Positions 49,921 to 60,096 of a DNA stretch of 64,000 bases are shown here, one piece after another. Source of the stretch: Actinomycetota bacterium (GTDB lineage Bacteria > Actinomycetota > Actinomycetes > S36-B12); contig JAUSNB010000014.1 in assembly GCA_030645615.1 (NCBI GenBank), positions 57,659-121,658 of the forward strand, given 5' to 3'. The position numbers and the translations under genes are program-made. How positions within the stretch are numbered: the stretch's first letter is position 1; the number at the start of each line of letters is the position of its first letter. The notes beneath the pieces were generated by a model. The model was given only the letters and a program-made list of their open reading frames with translations, was not told the DNA's origin and ran no database searches.

Positions 49921-52317
49921 ATGCTGACAGCGACCGAACCCCTGAGTGCCGAGGAACTTGCGGGGATCGACGCCTTCTGGCGCGCCTGCAACTACCTCAC
50001 GGTCGGCCAGATCTACCTGCAGGACAACCCGCTGCTGCGCCGGCCCCTGGCGAGCGAGGACATCAAGCCCCGGCTGCTCGGGCACTGGGGCACCTCCCCC
50101 GGGCTGTCCTTCATCTACGCGCACGCCAACGCGCTCATCCGGCGCACCGGCCAGGACTGCATCTACCTCACCGGGCCCGGGCACGGAGGGCCGGCGCTCG
50201 TGGCGGCGGCCTACCTCGAGGGCACGTACAGCGAGGTGTACCCCCGCGTCACGCTGGACGAGCAGGGGATGCAACGACTGTTCCGGCAGTTCTCGTCCCC
50301 TGGCGGCATCCCGAGCCACGTCTCCGTCACCACGCCGGGCTCCATCCATGAGGGTGGCGAACTGGGCTACGTGCTCATGCACGCCTTCGGGGCCGTCTTC
50401 GACAACCCGGACCTGCTGGCCATCGCGGTCGTCGGTGACGGCGAGGCGGAGACGGGGCCGCTGGAGGGCTCGTGGAAGGGGATCTCGTTCCTCAACCCCG
50501 CTCACGACGGCGCGGTGCTCCCGATCCTGCACCTCAACGGCTACAAGATCGCCGGACCCACGGTCCTCGCCCGCAAGGACCCCGAGGACCTGCGCGCGCT
50601 CCTGTCTGGGCACGGCTACGAGGTGCTGGAGGTCGGAGGGGACGACGTGCCCGGCATGCACCACCGGTTCCACGAGACGCTCGCCGCGGCCTACGACAGG
50701 ATCAAGGCGATCCAGGCGGCTGCCCGCACGGGCTCGACGCCCGGCAATGAGCGACTCCAGCCACGGTGGCCGGTCATCGTCCTGCGCACCCCGAAGGGCT
50801 GGACCGGGCCGTGGGAGGTCGACGGCGTGCAGGTGACCGACTCCTGGCGCTCTCACCAGGTCCCCCTGTCCGGCGTCAAGGACAACCCCGGGCACCTGGC
50901 CATCCTCGAGGAATGGATGCGGTCCTACCGGCCCGACGAGCTGTTCGACGCCGCCGGCGCGCCCGCGCCCGACGTGCGCCGGTCCGCGCCGGACGGGGCG
51001 AGGCGGCTGTCGGCGACGCCGTATGCCAACGGAGGCAGCAACGTCCCCGAGTTCGTCATGCGCGACATGTCGGCCTATGCGGTGGACGTGCCGTCCCCCG
51101 GCGTCGTCCACCTGGAGTCCACCCGTCAACTCGGCTCCATGATGCGCGACTACTACGTCGACAACCCCACCAGCTTCCGCCTGGCCAGCCCGGACGAATC
51201 GAACAGCAACCGGGTCGGGGCGGTCTTCGAGGTGTCCGACCGCGCGTTCATGGAACGCACCCTCCCCTCAGACGTCGCGATCAGCGCGGACGGGCGCGTC
51301 ATGGAGGTGCTGAGCGAGCACAACTGCCACGGCTGGATCGAGGCCTACACGCTCACTGGGCGGCAAGGGCTCTTCGCGACGTACGAGGCCTTCGCGATGG
51401 TGAGCGCCTCGATGACCATCCAGCACACCAAGTGGCTGGAGGAGGCGCACCACCTGCCCTGGCGCAAACCGGTCCCGTCGCTGAACATCCTGCTGACGAG
51501 CACCTGCTGGCGCAACGACCACAACGGCTTCAGCCACCAGGGGCCGGACCTGATCCAGAACGTCATCAACAAGCGCGGCACGGTGTCGCGCATCTACTTC
51601 CCGCCGGATGCGAACAGCCTCGTCGTCGTGGCGGACCACTGCTTCCGGACCCAGAACCGGGTGAACCTCATCGTCATCGACAAGCAGCCGCAGTTGCAGT
51701 ACCTCACCCTCGAGCAGGCACGGGAGCACGTCGAGCGCGGTGCCTCCATCTGGGAGTGGGCGGGCAACGAGAACCCCGGCGACGACCCTGACATCGTCCT
51801 GGCCTCAGCCGGCGATGTCGTCACCATGGAGTCCCTGGCGGCGGCGCAGATCCTGCGCGAGCGCGTCCCGGACCTGCACGTGCGGTTCGTCAACGTCGTC
51901 GACATCATGTCCCTCATCCGCCCGAAGGACCATCCGCATGGCATGACCGACCGGTACTTCGACGAGTTGTTCACCGACGACCGCGACGTGATCTTCGCGT
52001 TCCACGGCTACCCCGGTGCCGTCCATCAGGTGGTGCACGGCCGCCCGGACGCGGATCGGTTCCGGGCCAGGGGCTTCGAGGACCACGGAACGACGACCAC
52101 CCCCTTCGACATGGTCGTGCGGAACAAGGTCGACCGGTACCACCTCACGATGGACGCCTTGAACAACGCGCACCGCACGGTGCGCGGCTCTGAGGCGCTG
52201 TACTCGTGGTGCGAGGCCCAGCTCGAGCGGCACGAGCGGTACGTCGTGGCGCACCTGCAGGACCTTCCTCAGGTCCGCCACTGGACGTGGGGTGCCCCGA
52301 TCGAGCAGGGGGACTGA
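49921..52317 (+). CDS. xfp: xylulose-5-phosphate/fructose-6-phosphate phosphoketolase
   Basis: This 798-residue TPP enzyme matches the family length. It has HWGTSPGLSFIYAHANALIR near residue 55, GPGHGGPAL near 84, TPGSIHEGGELGYVL near 138, the TPP/Mg motif VVGDGEAETGPLEGSWKGIS near residue 170, and DESNSNRVG and CHGWIEAYTLTGRQG in the C-terminal half. It splits xylulose-5-P or fructose-6-P with phosphate to acetyl-phosphate. GAGGAG precedes the ATG. It stands between rpsP and ffh, genes that are usually adjacent. Confidence 0.95.
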   Translation: MLTATEPLSAEELAGIDAFWRACNYLTVGQIYLQDNPLLRRPLASEDIKPRLLGHWGTSPGLSFIYAHANALIRRTGQDCIYLTGPGHGGPALVAAAYLEGTYSEVYPRVTLDEQGMQRLFRQFSSPGGIPSHVSVTTPGSIHEGGELGYVLMHAFGAVFDNPDLLAIAVVGDGEAETGPLEGSWKGISFLNPAHDGAVLPILHLNGYKIAGPTVLARKDPEDLRALLSGHGYEVLEVGGDDVPGMHHRFHETLAAAYDRIKAIQAAARTGSTPGNERLQPRWPVIVLRTPKGWTGPWEVDGVQVTDSWRSHQVPLSGVKDNPGHLAILEEWMRSYRPDELFDAAGAPAPDVRRSAPDGARRLSATPYANGGSNVPEFVMRDMSAYAVDVPSPGVVHLESTRQLGSMMRDYYVDNPTSFRLASPDESNSNRVGAVFEVSDRAFMERTLPSDVAISADGRVMEVLSEHNCHGWIEAYTLTGRQGLFATYEAFAMVSASMTIQHTKWLEEAHHLPWRKPVPSLNILLTSTCWRNDHNGFSHQGPDLIQNVINKRGTVSRIYFPPDANSLVVVADHCFRTQNRVNLIVIDKQPQLQYLTLEQAREHVERGASIWEWAGNENPGDDPDIVLASAGDVVTMESLAAAQILRERVPDLHVRFVNVVDIMSLIRPKDHPHGMTDRYFDELFTDDRDVIFAFHGYPGAVHQVVHGRPDADRFRARGFEDHGTTTTPFDMVVRNKVDRYHLTMDALNNAHRTVRGSEALYSWCEAQLERHERYVVAHLQDLPQVRHWTWGAPIEQGD

Positions 52318-52320
52318 GGG

Positions 52321-53850
52321 TCAGCCCTGCGGGCCGAGCAGGCTGCGCAGTTCCGGGGGAAGGGTCGCTGGGTCGAACGGCGCCGGTTCCGCGGCGTCGT
52401 CGGGGAGCGGTCCGGCCGCCCGCTTGGCGGGATTTCCGCTGCGGCTCTTGCCCTTGGCGGGCTTGCCGGCCTTCGCCATGCGCCCCTTGGCCTTCTTGCT
52501 TCCCCCCATGCCGGGCATGCCCGGCATCCCTGGCATCCCCGGCATGCCGCCCTTGCCCATCTGGCGCATCATCTTCTGGGCCTGGGTGAAGCGATCGATC
52601 AGCCCGTTGACCTCGCTGACCGACGTGCCCGAGCCCCGCGCGATGCGCGTCCGGCGCGAGCCGTTCAGGATCTTCGGCTCGGCCCGCTCCCCTGGCGTCA
52701 TCGACTGGATGATCGCCGACACGCGGTCGAGGTCCTTGTCGTCGACCTGGTCGAGCTGGGCCTTCATCTCCCCCATGCCGGGCAGCATCCCGAGGATCTT
52801 GCCCAGGGAGCCCATCTTCTTGACCGCCTGCATCTGCTCGAGGAAGTCGTCGAGGGTGAAGTCCTCGCCCGTGGAGACCTTGCGGGCCATCCGCTCGGCC
52901 TGCTCGGCGTCGAATGCCTTCTCCGCCTGCTCGATGAGCGTCATGACGTCGCCCATGTCGAGGATGCGCGAGGCCATGCGATCGGGGTGGAAGGTCTCGA
53001 AGTCCGTGAGCTTCTCGCCGACCGACGCATACATGACCGGCCGTCCGGTGACCGTCACGATGGACAGGGCCGCGCCGCCTCGGGCATCGCCGTCGAGCTT
53101 GGTGAGCACGACCGCGTCGAAGCCGACGCCCGTCTGGAACTCCTGCGCCGTGCGGACGGCGTCCTGGCCGATCATGGCGTCGACGACGAGCAGGATGGTG
53201 TCCGGGCGGGCTGCGTCACGCACGTCCCTGAGCTGCTGCATCAGGTCGGAGTCGACGGCGAGCCGGCCGGCGGTGTCGACGATGACGATGTCGTGCTGCT
53301 TGGTGGCCGCGTGGTCGCGCGCTGCCCGGGTGACCGCGACCGGGTCGCCGACGCCGTTGCCCGGCTCAGGGGCGAACACCGGCACGCCGGCCTGCTCCCC
53401 GACGATTTTCAACTGGTCGACGGCGTTCGGGCGCTGCAGGTCGGCCGCCACCAGCATGGGGGCGTGCCCTTCGTTGCGCAGCTGGAGGGCCAGCTTGCCG
53501 GCGAGCGTGGTCTTGCCCGCGCCCTGCAGCCCGGCGAGCAGGATCACCGTGGGCGGTGTCTTGGCCATGGCCAGCCGGGCCGTCTGCCCGCCGAGGACGG
53601 CGACGAGTTCCTCGTGGACGATCTTGACGACCTGCTGCGCAGGGTTCAGCGCACCGGAGACCTCGTCCGACAGGGCACGCTCCCGCACGGTTGCGGTGAA
53701 CTCGCGCACGACCGGCAGTGCGACATCGGCCTCGAGCAGAGCCGTGCGGATCTCGCGCACCGTGGCGTCGACATCGGCCTCCGACAGGCGCCCCTTGCCG
53801 CGAAGGCCCTTGAACGTCGCGGCAAGCCGGTCGGAGAGGGTGGCGAACAC
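52321..53850 (-). CDS. ffh: signal recognition particle protein Ffh
   Basis: This 509-residue SRP54 GTPase has the N domain, GTP-binding G1 AGLQGAGKTTLAGKLALQL near residue 108, ADLQRPNAVDQL, DTAGRLAVD near 190, TKLDGDARGGAAL near 247, and a Met-rich M domain (KMGSLGKILGMLPGMGEMKA). The tail has the repeat GMPGMPGMPGMPGM then a Lys/Ala-rich end. GTG at 53850 gives the usual VFATLSDRL start without a strong ribosome site. It binds signal peptides and 4.5S RNA and docks on FtsY, encoded at 58126. Confidence 0.94.
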   Translation of the reverse strand: MFATLSDRLAATFKGLRGKGRLSEADVDATVREIRTALLEADVALPVVREFTATVRERALSDEVSGALNPAQQVVKIVHEELVAVLGGQTARLAMAKTPPTVILLAGLQGAGKTTLAGKLALQLRNEGHAPMLVAADLQRPNAVDQLKIVGEQAGVPVFAPEPGNGVGDPVAVTRAARDHAATKQHDIVIVDTAGRLAVDSDLMQQLRDVRDAARPDTILLVVDAMIGQDAVRTAQEFQTGVGFDAVVLTKLDGDARGGAALSIVTVTGRPVMYASVGEKLTDFETFHPDRMASRILDMGDVMTLIEQAEKAFDAEQAERMARKVSTGEDFTLDDFLEQMQAVKKMGSLGKILGMLPGMGEMKAQLDQVDDKDLDRVSAIIQSMTPGERAEPKILNGSRRTRIARGSGTSVSEVNGLIDRFTQAQKMMRQMGKGGMPGMPGMPGMPGMGGSKKAKGRMAKAGKPAKGKSRSGNPAKRAAGPLPDDAAEPAPFDPATLPPELRSLLGPQG

Positions 53851-53893
53851 GGATGGCAGCGTATCTGCCGCGTGCCGGTGCGCTGCGGGTCGG

Positions 53894-56221
53894 TCAGGAG
53901 GACAGCGCGGCGAGGACGGTGGTCCGCAACGCCGCCGCTCGGTCCGGTCCGAGGCGATTGCCCTGTGGATCCGTGACGAAGAAGACGTCGACAGCATCGG
54001 AGCCGAGGGTCGACACCTTCGCCCCGACGATCGTCACGTCGGCCGCTGACACCGACTGCGCGACCCGGTACAGCAGCCCCGGCTGGTCGTGCGCCCGCAC
54101 CTCCAGGACGGTCGTCGCGCTGGTGCCGCCCATCACGGCCACGTTCGGTTCGGGGTACGCCACGGCCGGGGTCCGCGCGTAGTCCGCGTCGCGGCGGGCG
54201 AGCCGCGCCGCGACGTCATACGTGCCATCGACTGCGCGACGGATGTCGTCGCTGAGCTGCTCGACCGCGGGCGGGTCGCCGAATGCCGGGCGCACCGTCC
54301 ACTCCTGGACTGCACGGTCCCCCACCGTGGTGACCTTGGCGGCCAGCACGTTGAGCCTGTTCAGCGACAGCACGCCGGCCACGAGCGAGAGCAGGCCGAT
54401 CCGGTCCGGGGCCGCCACCGTGACGAGGCAACTCGCGTCGCGCACGTCCATGAGGACCCACACGCCGCGCTGCGCCAGCGCGACCTGCTGCTGCTCGGTC
54501 AGCCCGGGGGGCTCCGGCAGGGCCCGGCCCGCCATGGTCGCGCGGACACGTTCCACGAGGTCGCCGATCAGCCCGAAGCGCCACTCGGTCGCGACGGTCG
54601 GGCCGGTGGCCAGGGAGTCGGCGATCGTCAGTTCGTGGAGGAGGTCGAGCACGGCAACGTCCCCCAGCAGGTCGCGGACTCCGTTGACGACGACGGGGTC
54701 CTCCAGGTCGCGCCGGGTGGCGGTGTCGGCCAGGAGCAGGTGGTGTCGTACCAGCGCCACGATTGCCCGCGCGTCGTCATCGGCGAACCCCATGCGCTGC
54801 GCCAGGCCCTCTGCGATCCTCGCGCCGACCTCACTGTGGTCACCTCCCCGTGCCTTGCCGATGTCGTGGAGCAGCGCCGAAACCAGCAGGAGGTCGGGGC
54901 GGTCCACGTTGCGCGTCAATGCGCTGGCCTGGACTGCCGTCTCCACCAGGTGCCGGTCGACCGTGTACTTGTGCAGGGCGTTGCGCTGCGGGGCCGAGCG
55001 CACGACGTCCCATCCGGGCAGCAGGCGGGAGATGACCCCGCTCTGGTCCAGTGCCTCCCATACGCCCACAAGCGCGGGCCCGGAACCGAGCAGGGACACG
55101 AACGACTCGCGGACCTCTCGGGACCACGGCACGGCCGGCTCCACCCCCTCGGTGGCCAGCCGCTCAACCGTGTGCGGAGACAGTTGCAGGCCGCCCTGGG
55201 CAGCCGCGGCGGCCGCCCGAAGCACGAGCCCCTCGTCGCGAGCCGGCTTGGCCTCGAGGGCCAGCACGACCTCGCCTTCCTGCATCACCACGCCCTCGGC
55301 GAGCGGCAGCCGTACTGCCGTGCGCCGCTTGATGGGCCGGAACGCCGTTCGCTGTCGCTGGCGGGTCAGCCGGTCCACGTGATGCCAGGTGACGTCACTG
55401 GCGTACGCGATCCGGCGCGCGCTGTCATACACGGCCCGCAGGAGGGCATCGGCGTCGCGCACCCCGACGAGATCCTCGGCGATCGCGTCCTGCTCCTGCA
55501 TCAGGAGCCGGTCGCTGCTGCTGCCGGTCAGGCGGTGCAGGGAGTCGCGCACGTCGAGCAGGAAGTCCACGGCGTCTCCGTGGCCGTTGTGGGGGACGTC
55601 GGTGACCCACGAGGCCGCCACCCCGCGCAGGATGGTCGCGTCCCTGAGCCCGCCGTACGACTCCTTCAGGTCCGGTTCGACCAGCTGGGAGGCTTCACCG
55701 AATCGCTGGCGCCTGGCCAGGACCATGTCGCGCAGCTCGGGCAGCCGGCGCTCGGCCATGGCCCGCCAGTCGCCCAGGACCACGGACTGCAGCTGCTCGG
55801 CCAGCGCCGGGTCGCCCGCGACGGCCCGAAGATCCAGCATGCCGAGCACGACCTTCAGGTCCTCACTGGCCAGTCGGCGCGCCTCGCTGACGGTTCGGAC
55901 GCTGTGATCCAGCCGCTGGCCCGCGTCCCAGATGGGGTACCAGAGCGCCTCGGCCACCCGGCCTGCCTCTGTCGCCCCGGACTTGTGCAGCAGCAGCAGG
56001 TCGAGGTCGCTCCCGGCGGTGAGCTCTCCTCGGCCGTATCCCCCGATCGCAACGAGGCAGAACGGGTCCTTCGCGGTGGCCGTCGCTGCCGTGAACAGGC
56101 CGCCGAGCCACTGGTCCGTCAGAGCGGTCATGGCAGCGCGTCGCCCCGGGCCCGAGAGCCCGGGGCGACGCACCAGTTCGTTGCGGGCGGAGGCAAAGTC
56201 CCCCGCGACGACACCATCCAC
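53894..56221 (-). CDS. glnD: PII uridylyl/adenylyltransferase GlnD
   Basis: The 775-residue protein has the nucleotidyltransferase motif AIGGYGRGELTAGSDLDLLL near residue 57, the HD hydrolase motif LLHDIGKARGGDHSEVGA near 455, and two C-terminal ACT domains (VAAPDRIGLLSLVAGVLSL; VRAHDQPGLLYRVAQSVSA). It modifies and demodifies GlnK by nitrogen state; in actinomycetes studied the modification is adenylylation. It is 9 bp after glnK in the amt-glnK-glnD operon. Confidence 0.94.
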   Translation of the reverse strand: MDGVVAGDFASARNELVRRPGLSGPGRRAAMTALTDQWLGGLFTAATATAKDPFCLVAIGGYGRGELTAGSDLDLLLLHKSGATEAGRVAEALWYPIWDAGQRLDHSVRTVSEARRLASEDLKVVLGMLDLRAVAGDPALAEQLQSVVLGDWRAMAERRLPELRDMVLARRQRFGEASQLVEPDLKESYGGLRDATILRGVAASWVTDVPHNGHGDAVDFLLDVRDSLHRLTGSSSDRLLMQEQDAIAEDLVGVRDADALLRAVYDSARRIAYASDVTWHHVDRLTRQRQRTAFRPIKRRTAVRLPLAEGVVMQEGEVVLALEAKPARDEGLVLRAAAAAAQGGLQLSPHTVERLATEGVEPAVPWSREVRESFVSLLGSGPALVGVWEALDQSGVISRLLPGWDVVRSAPQRNALHKYTVDRHLVETAVQASALTRNVDRPDLLLVSALLHDIGKARGGDHSEVGARIAEGLAQRMGFADDDARAIVALVRHHLLLADTATRRDLEDPVVVNGVRDLLGDVAVLDLLHELTIADSLATGPTVATEWRFGLIGDLVERVRATMAGRALPEPPGLTEQQQVALAQRGVWVLMDVRDASCLVTVAAPDRIGLLSLVAGVLSLNRLNVLAAKVTTVGDRAVQEWTVRPAFGDPPAVEQLSDDIRRAVDGTYDVAARLARRDADYARTPAVAYPEPNVAVMGGTSATTVLEVRAHDQPGLLYRVAQSVSAADVTIVGAKVSTLGSDAVDVFFVTDPQGNRLGPDRAAALRTTVLAALSS

Positions 56222-56230
56222 TTCGATGGG

Positions 56231-57882
<1,652 letters not shown>

Positions 57883-57963
57883 GCGAGTTCTCCCTCCATC
57901 GGTGGTACTTCACCTCGCGAGGCAGACACTCGCGGTCGGAGGTTTCCGTCGGGGGGTACGACT

Positions 57964-57979
57964 GTTTCGAATGGGTGAC
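57964..57979 (-). promoter_or_regulatory. GlnR-like box 1 upstream of amt
   Basis: On the minus strand the site reads GTCAC-CCATTC-GAAAC, an exact fit to the actinomycete GlnR pattern GTnAC-n6-GaAAC. It ends 82 bp before the amt start. GlnR is known to activate the amtB-glnK-glnD operon in Streptomyces; no GlnR gene is in this window. Confidence 0.65.
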
Positions 57980-57994
57980 GCGCAGCCCCAGCGC

Positions 57995-58010
57995 GTAAAC
58001 ACTGGGTCAC
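57995..58010 (-). promoter_or_regulatory. GlnR-like box 2 (weak) upstream of amt
   Basis: The minus strand reads GTGAC-CCAGTG-TTTAC. The first half fits GTnAC; the second differs from GAAAC/GTAAC at its first base or bases. It lies between the two better boxes at similar spacing, which is the only reason to list it. Confidence 0.35.
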
Positions 58011-58025
58011 GCGACCCGGTCCCCG

Positions 58026-58041
58026 GTTACCAGCGCGTTAC
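58026..58041 (-). promoter_or_regulatory. GlnR-like box 3 upstream of amt
   Basis: The minus strand reads GTAAC-GCGCTG-GTAAC, a clean direct repeat of GTnAC with 6 bp spacing. It lies about 144 bp upstream of amt and directly beside the ftsY terminator arm. Confidence 0.55.
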
Positions 58042-58103
58042 GCCGACCTTGAGGTTAGCGCCCAGAATCCGGCCCGGAATCGCCGCCAACCTCAAGGTCG
58101 GCG
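58041..58103 (-). terminator. ftsY terminator hairpin
   Basis: Arms 58041-58060 (CGCCGACCTTGAGGTTAGCG) and 58084-58103 pair over 20 bp with a single mismatch around a 23-base loop. The hairpin starts 22 bp after the ftsY stop codon on the minus strand and separates ftsY from the amt promoter region. Confidence 0.7.
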
Positions 58104-58125
58104 GGGGCTCCGGGGCTCGCTGCGC

Positions 58126-59349
58126 TCACTCCTCGAGCAGGGCGTCGACGAACTCCGCAGCGTCGAACGGCGCAAGGTCGTCCGGGCCCTCGCCCAGCCC
58201 GACCAGCTTGACCGGCACGCCCAGCTCTCGCTGTACCGCGATCACGATCCCGCCCCTGGCCGTCCCGTCCAGCTTGGTCAGCACGATCCCGGTCACGTCG
58301 ACGACCTCGGCGAACACCCGCGCCTGGACCAGCCCGTTCTGCCCGGTGGTGGCGTCCAGCACGAGCAGCACCTCGTCGATCGGCGACTTCTTCTCGACCA
58401 CCCGCTTGACCTTGCCGAGCTCGTCCATGAGGCCGGTCTTGGTGTGCAGCCGGCCCGCCGTGTCGATGATCACCGTGTCCACGTCGGCCGCGATGCCGGT
58501 CGACACGGCGTCGAACGCGACCGCGGCCGGGTCCCCGCCCTCGGGGCCGCGCACGACGGCGGCGCCCACGCGGTCACCCCATGTCTGCAACTGATCCGCC
58601 GCGGCAGCACGGAAGGTGTCGGCGGCCGCGAGCACGACGGCCTGCTGCTGGGCCACCGCCAGCCGGGCAAGCTTGCCGGTCGTCGTGGTCTTGCCCGTGC
58701 CGTTGACGCCCACGACGAGCACGACTCCAGGACGGCCATCCATGCGATGCGCGCGCACGTCGCGGTCCATGCCCGGGTCGACCAGCGCCAGCAACTCCTC
58801 GCGGAGCATCGCCCGCACGGCCGTCGGGTCGCTGGAGCCCTCGACCCGCACTCGGGTGCGCAGGCGCTCCAGCAACTCCGTCGTCGGGCCGACGCCCAGG
58901 TCAGCGGTCAGAAGGGTCTCCTCGACCTGGTCCCACGTGGCCTCGTCGATGCTCGCACGACTGAGCAGCGCGAGGAGCCCACGGCCCATCGTGCTCTGGG
59001 AACGGGCCAGCCGGGCGCGCAGCCGATGCAGCCGGCCGGCAGCAGGCTCGGGCACCTCGACCTCGAGCAGGCCCTCGAGATCCTCCGGCGCCAGCGGTTC
59101 GGGGAGCCCCTCCTCCGCTCCCGACGCAGGCTCGGCGAGCGCATCGCCCACGTCGAGGATGTCGACCGTGCGCCGAGGGGTGTCGCGCGGCACCGAGTCG
59201 TCGTCTCCGACGCCGGGGGCGTAGTCCAGGCCCGGGCGTGGTGCGGACGGAAGGGCCGATCGGCGGCGCCGCCCCACCAGGGCCAAGGCGCCGACGACCA
59301 GCAGGACGATGACGACAGCGAGCCCGATATACACCAGCGCGGAATCCAT
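58126..59349 (-). CDS. ftsY: signal recognition particle receptor FtsY
   Basis: This 407-residue SRP GTPase has an N-terminal membrane anchor (YIGLAVVIVLLVVGALALVG, about residues 6-25), a charged acidic linker, then the NG domain: VVGVNGTGKTTTTGKLARLA near 205, AADTFRAAAADQL, DTAGRLHTK near 290, TKLDGTARGGI near 350. ATG 59349 follows GGGAGG. It receives Ffh-ribosome complexes at the membrane. Membrane-anchored FtsY is typical of actinomycetes. Confidence 0.94.
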   Translation of the reverse strand: MDSALVYIGLAVVIVLLVVGALALVGRRRRSALPSAPRPGLDYAPGVGDDDSVPRDTPRRTVDILDVGDALAEPASGAEEGLPEPLAPEDLEGLLEVEVPEPAAGRLHRLRARLARSQSTMGRGLLALLSRASIDEATWDQVEETLLTADLGVGPTTELLERLRTRVRVEGSSDPTAVRAMLREELLALVDPGMDRDVRAHRMDGRPGVVLVVGVNGTGKTTTTGKLARLAVAQQQAVVLAAADTFRAAAADQLQTWGDRVGAAVVRGPEGGDPAAVAFDAVSTGIAADVDTVIIDTAGRLHTKTGLMDELGKVKRVVEKKSPIDEVLLVLDATTGQNGLVQARVFAEVVDVTGIVLTKLDGTARGGIVIAVQRELGVPVKLVGLGEGPDDLAPFDAAEFVDALLEE

Positions 59350-59403
59350 GGCCGGCATCCTCCCACGCTCGCCGTGACGCTCGGTGCACGTGGATCGTCG
59401 GCC

Positions 59404-60096
59404 ATGCACTTGGATGGCGGGATGCTTCCGCCGCTCCTGCTCGTCCTCTATGTCGTCGTCGGCGCCCTCGACGTCATCGGCGAGGCCGCGTCCCTCGACC
59501 TGCTCGTGGTGGCCGCGAAGCCGCTCCTCGTGCCGCTGCTGGCTGCCTGGCTGGTGGCGACGGCCCGGCGGCAGGCCGTGCGCAGCCCCCTGACCTGGCT
59601 GCTCGCGGGGCTGGGCTTCGCGTGGCTCGGGGACCTCGCCCTCATGGCCGACGGCAACCTGTTCTTCGCCCTCGGGCTGGTCGGCTTCCTGGCCATGCAG
59701 GCCTGCTACATCCTGGCGTTCACCCGGGTCCCCGGGCCAGGCCTCGTTCGCGCCTGGAAGGTCGCCCTCGTCCCGTTCATCGCCTACTGGATCGGCATGA
59801 ACCTGCTGGTGTGGCCTGGAGCGGGCACGATGCGCATACCGGTGCTGGTCTACAGCGCGGTGCTGCTGGCGATGGCGGCAGCCGCGCTGGACCTCGTCCT
59901 ACGGGTGCCGCGGCCACTGGGGTGGCGGGTGTTCTGGGGCGCCGCGCTCTTCGTCGTCTCCGACTCCCTGATCGCGGTCACGGCGTTCGGCCCGCTGGAG
60001 TCCTCGCCTGGCCTGAGCGCGGCCGTCATGTCCACGTACATCGCGGCGCAGGCACTCATCATCACCGGCTTTGCCCGCGCGGTCGCTACGCGCTGA
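59404..60096 (+). CDS. YhhN-family membrane protein (lysoplasmalogenase-like)
   Basis: This 230-residue protein is almost all hydrophobic with about eight membrane helices. YhhN family residues include AKPLLVPLLAAWLV near residue 38, WLGDLALM near 78, FFALGLVGFLAMQACYILAF and ALFVVSDSLIAVTAF near 180, which hold the conserved Asp and Ser. Human TMEM86 relatives cleave lysoplasmalogens, but bacterial roles are less clear. It is divergent from ftsY and its last 11 bp overlap smc tail to tail. The start ATG 59404 lacks a good ribosome site. Confidence 0.82.
   Translation: MHLDGGMLPPLLLVLYVVVGALDVIGEAASLDLLVVAAKPLLVPLLAAWLVATARRQAVRSPLTWLLAGLGFAWLGDLALMADGNLFFALGLVGFLAMQACYILAFTRVPGPGLVRAWKVALVPFIAYWIGMNLLVWPGAGTMRIPVLVYSAVLLAMAAAALDLVLRVPRPLGWRVFWGAALFVVSDSLIAVTAFGPLESSPGLSAAVMSTYIAAQALIITGFARAVATR

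Noticed and set aside
52500..52560. Short repeat GGCATGCC/GGCATCCC
   Set aside because: It encodes the Gly-Met-Pro tail of Ffh, a common feature of the M-domain end.
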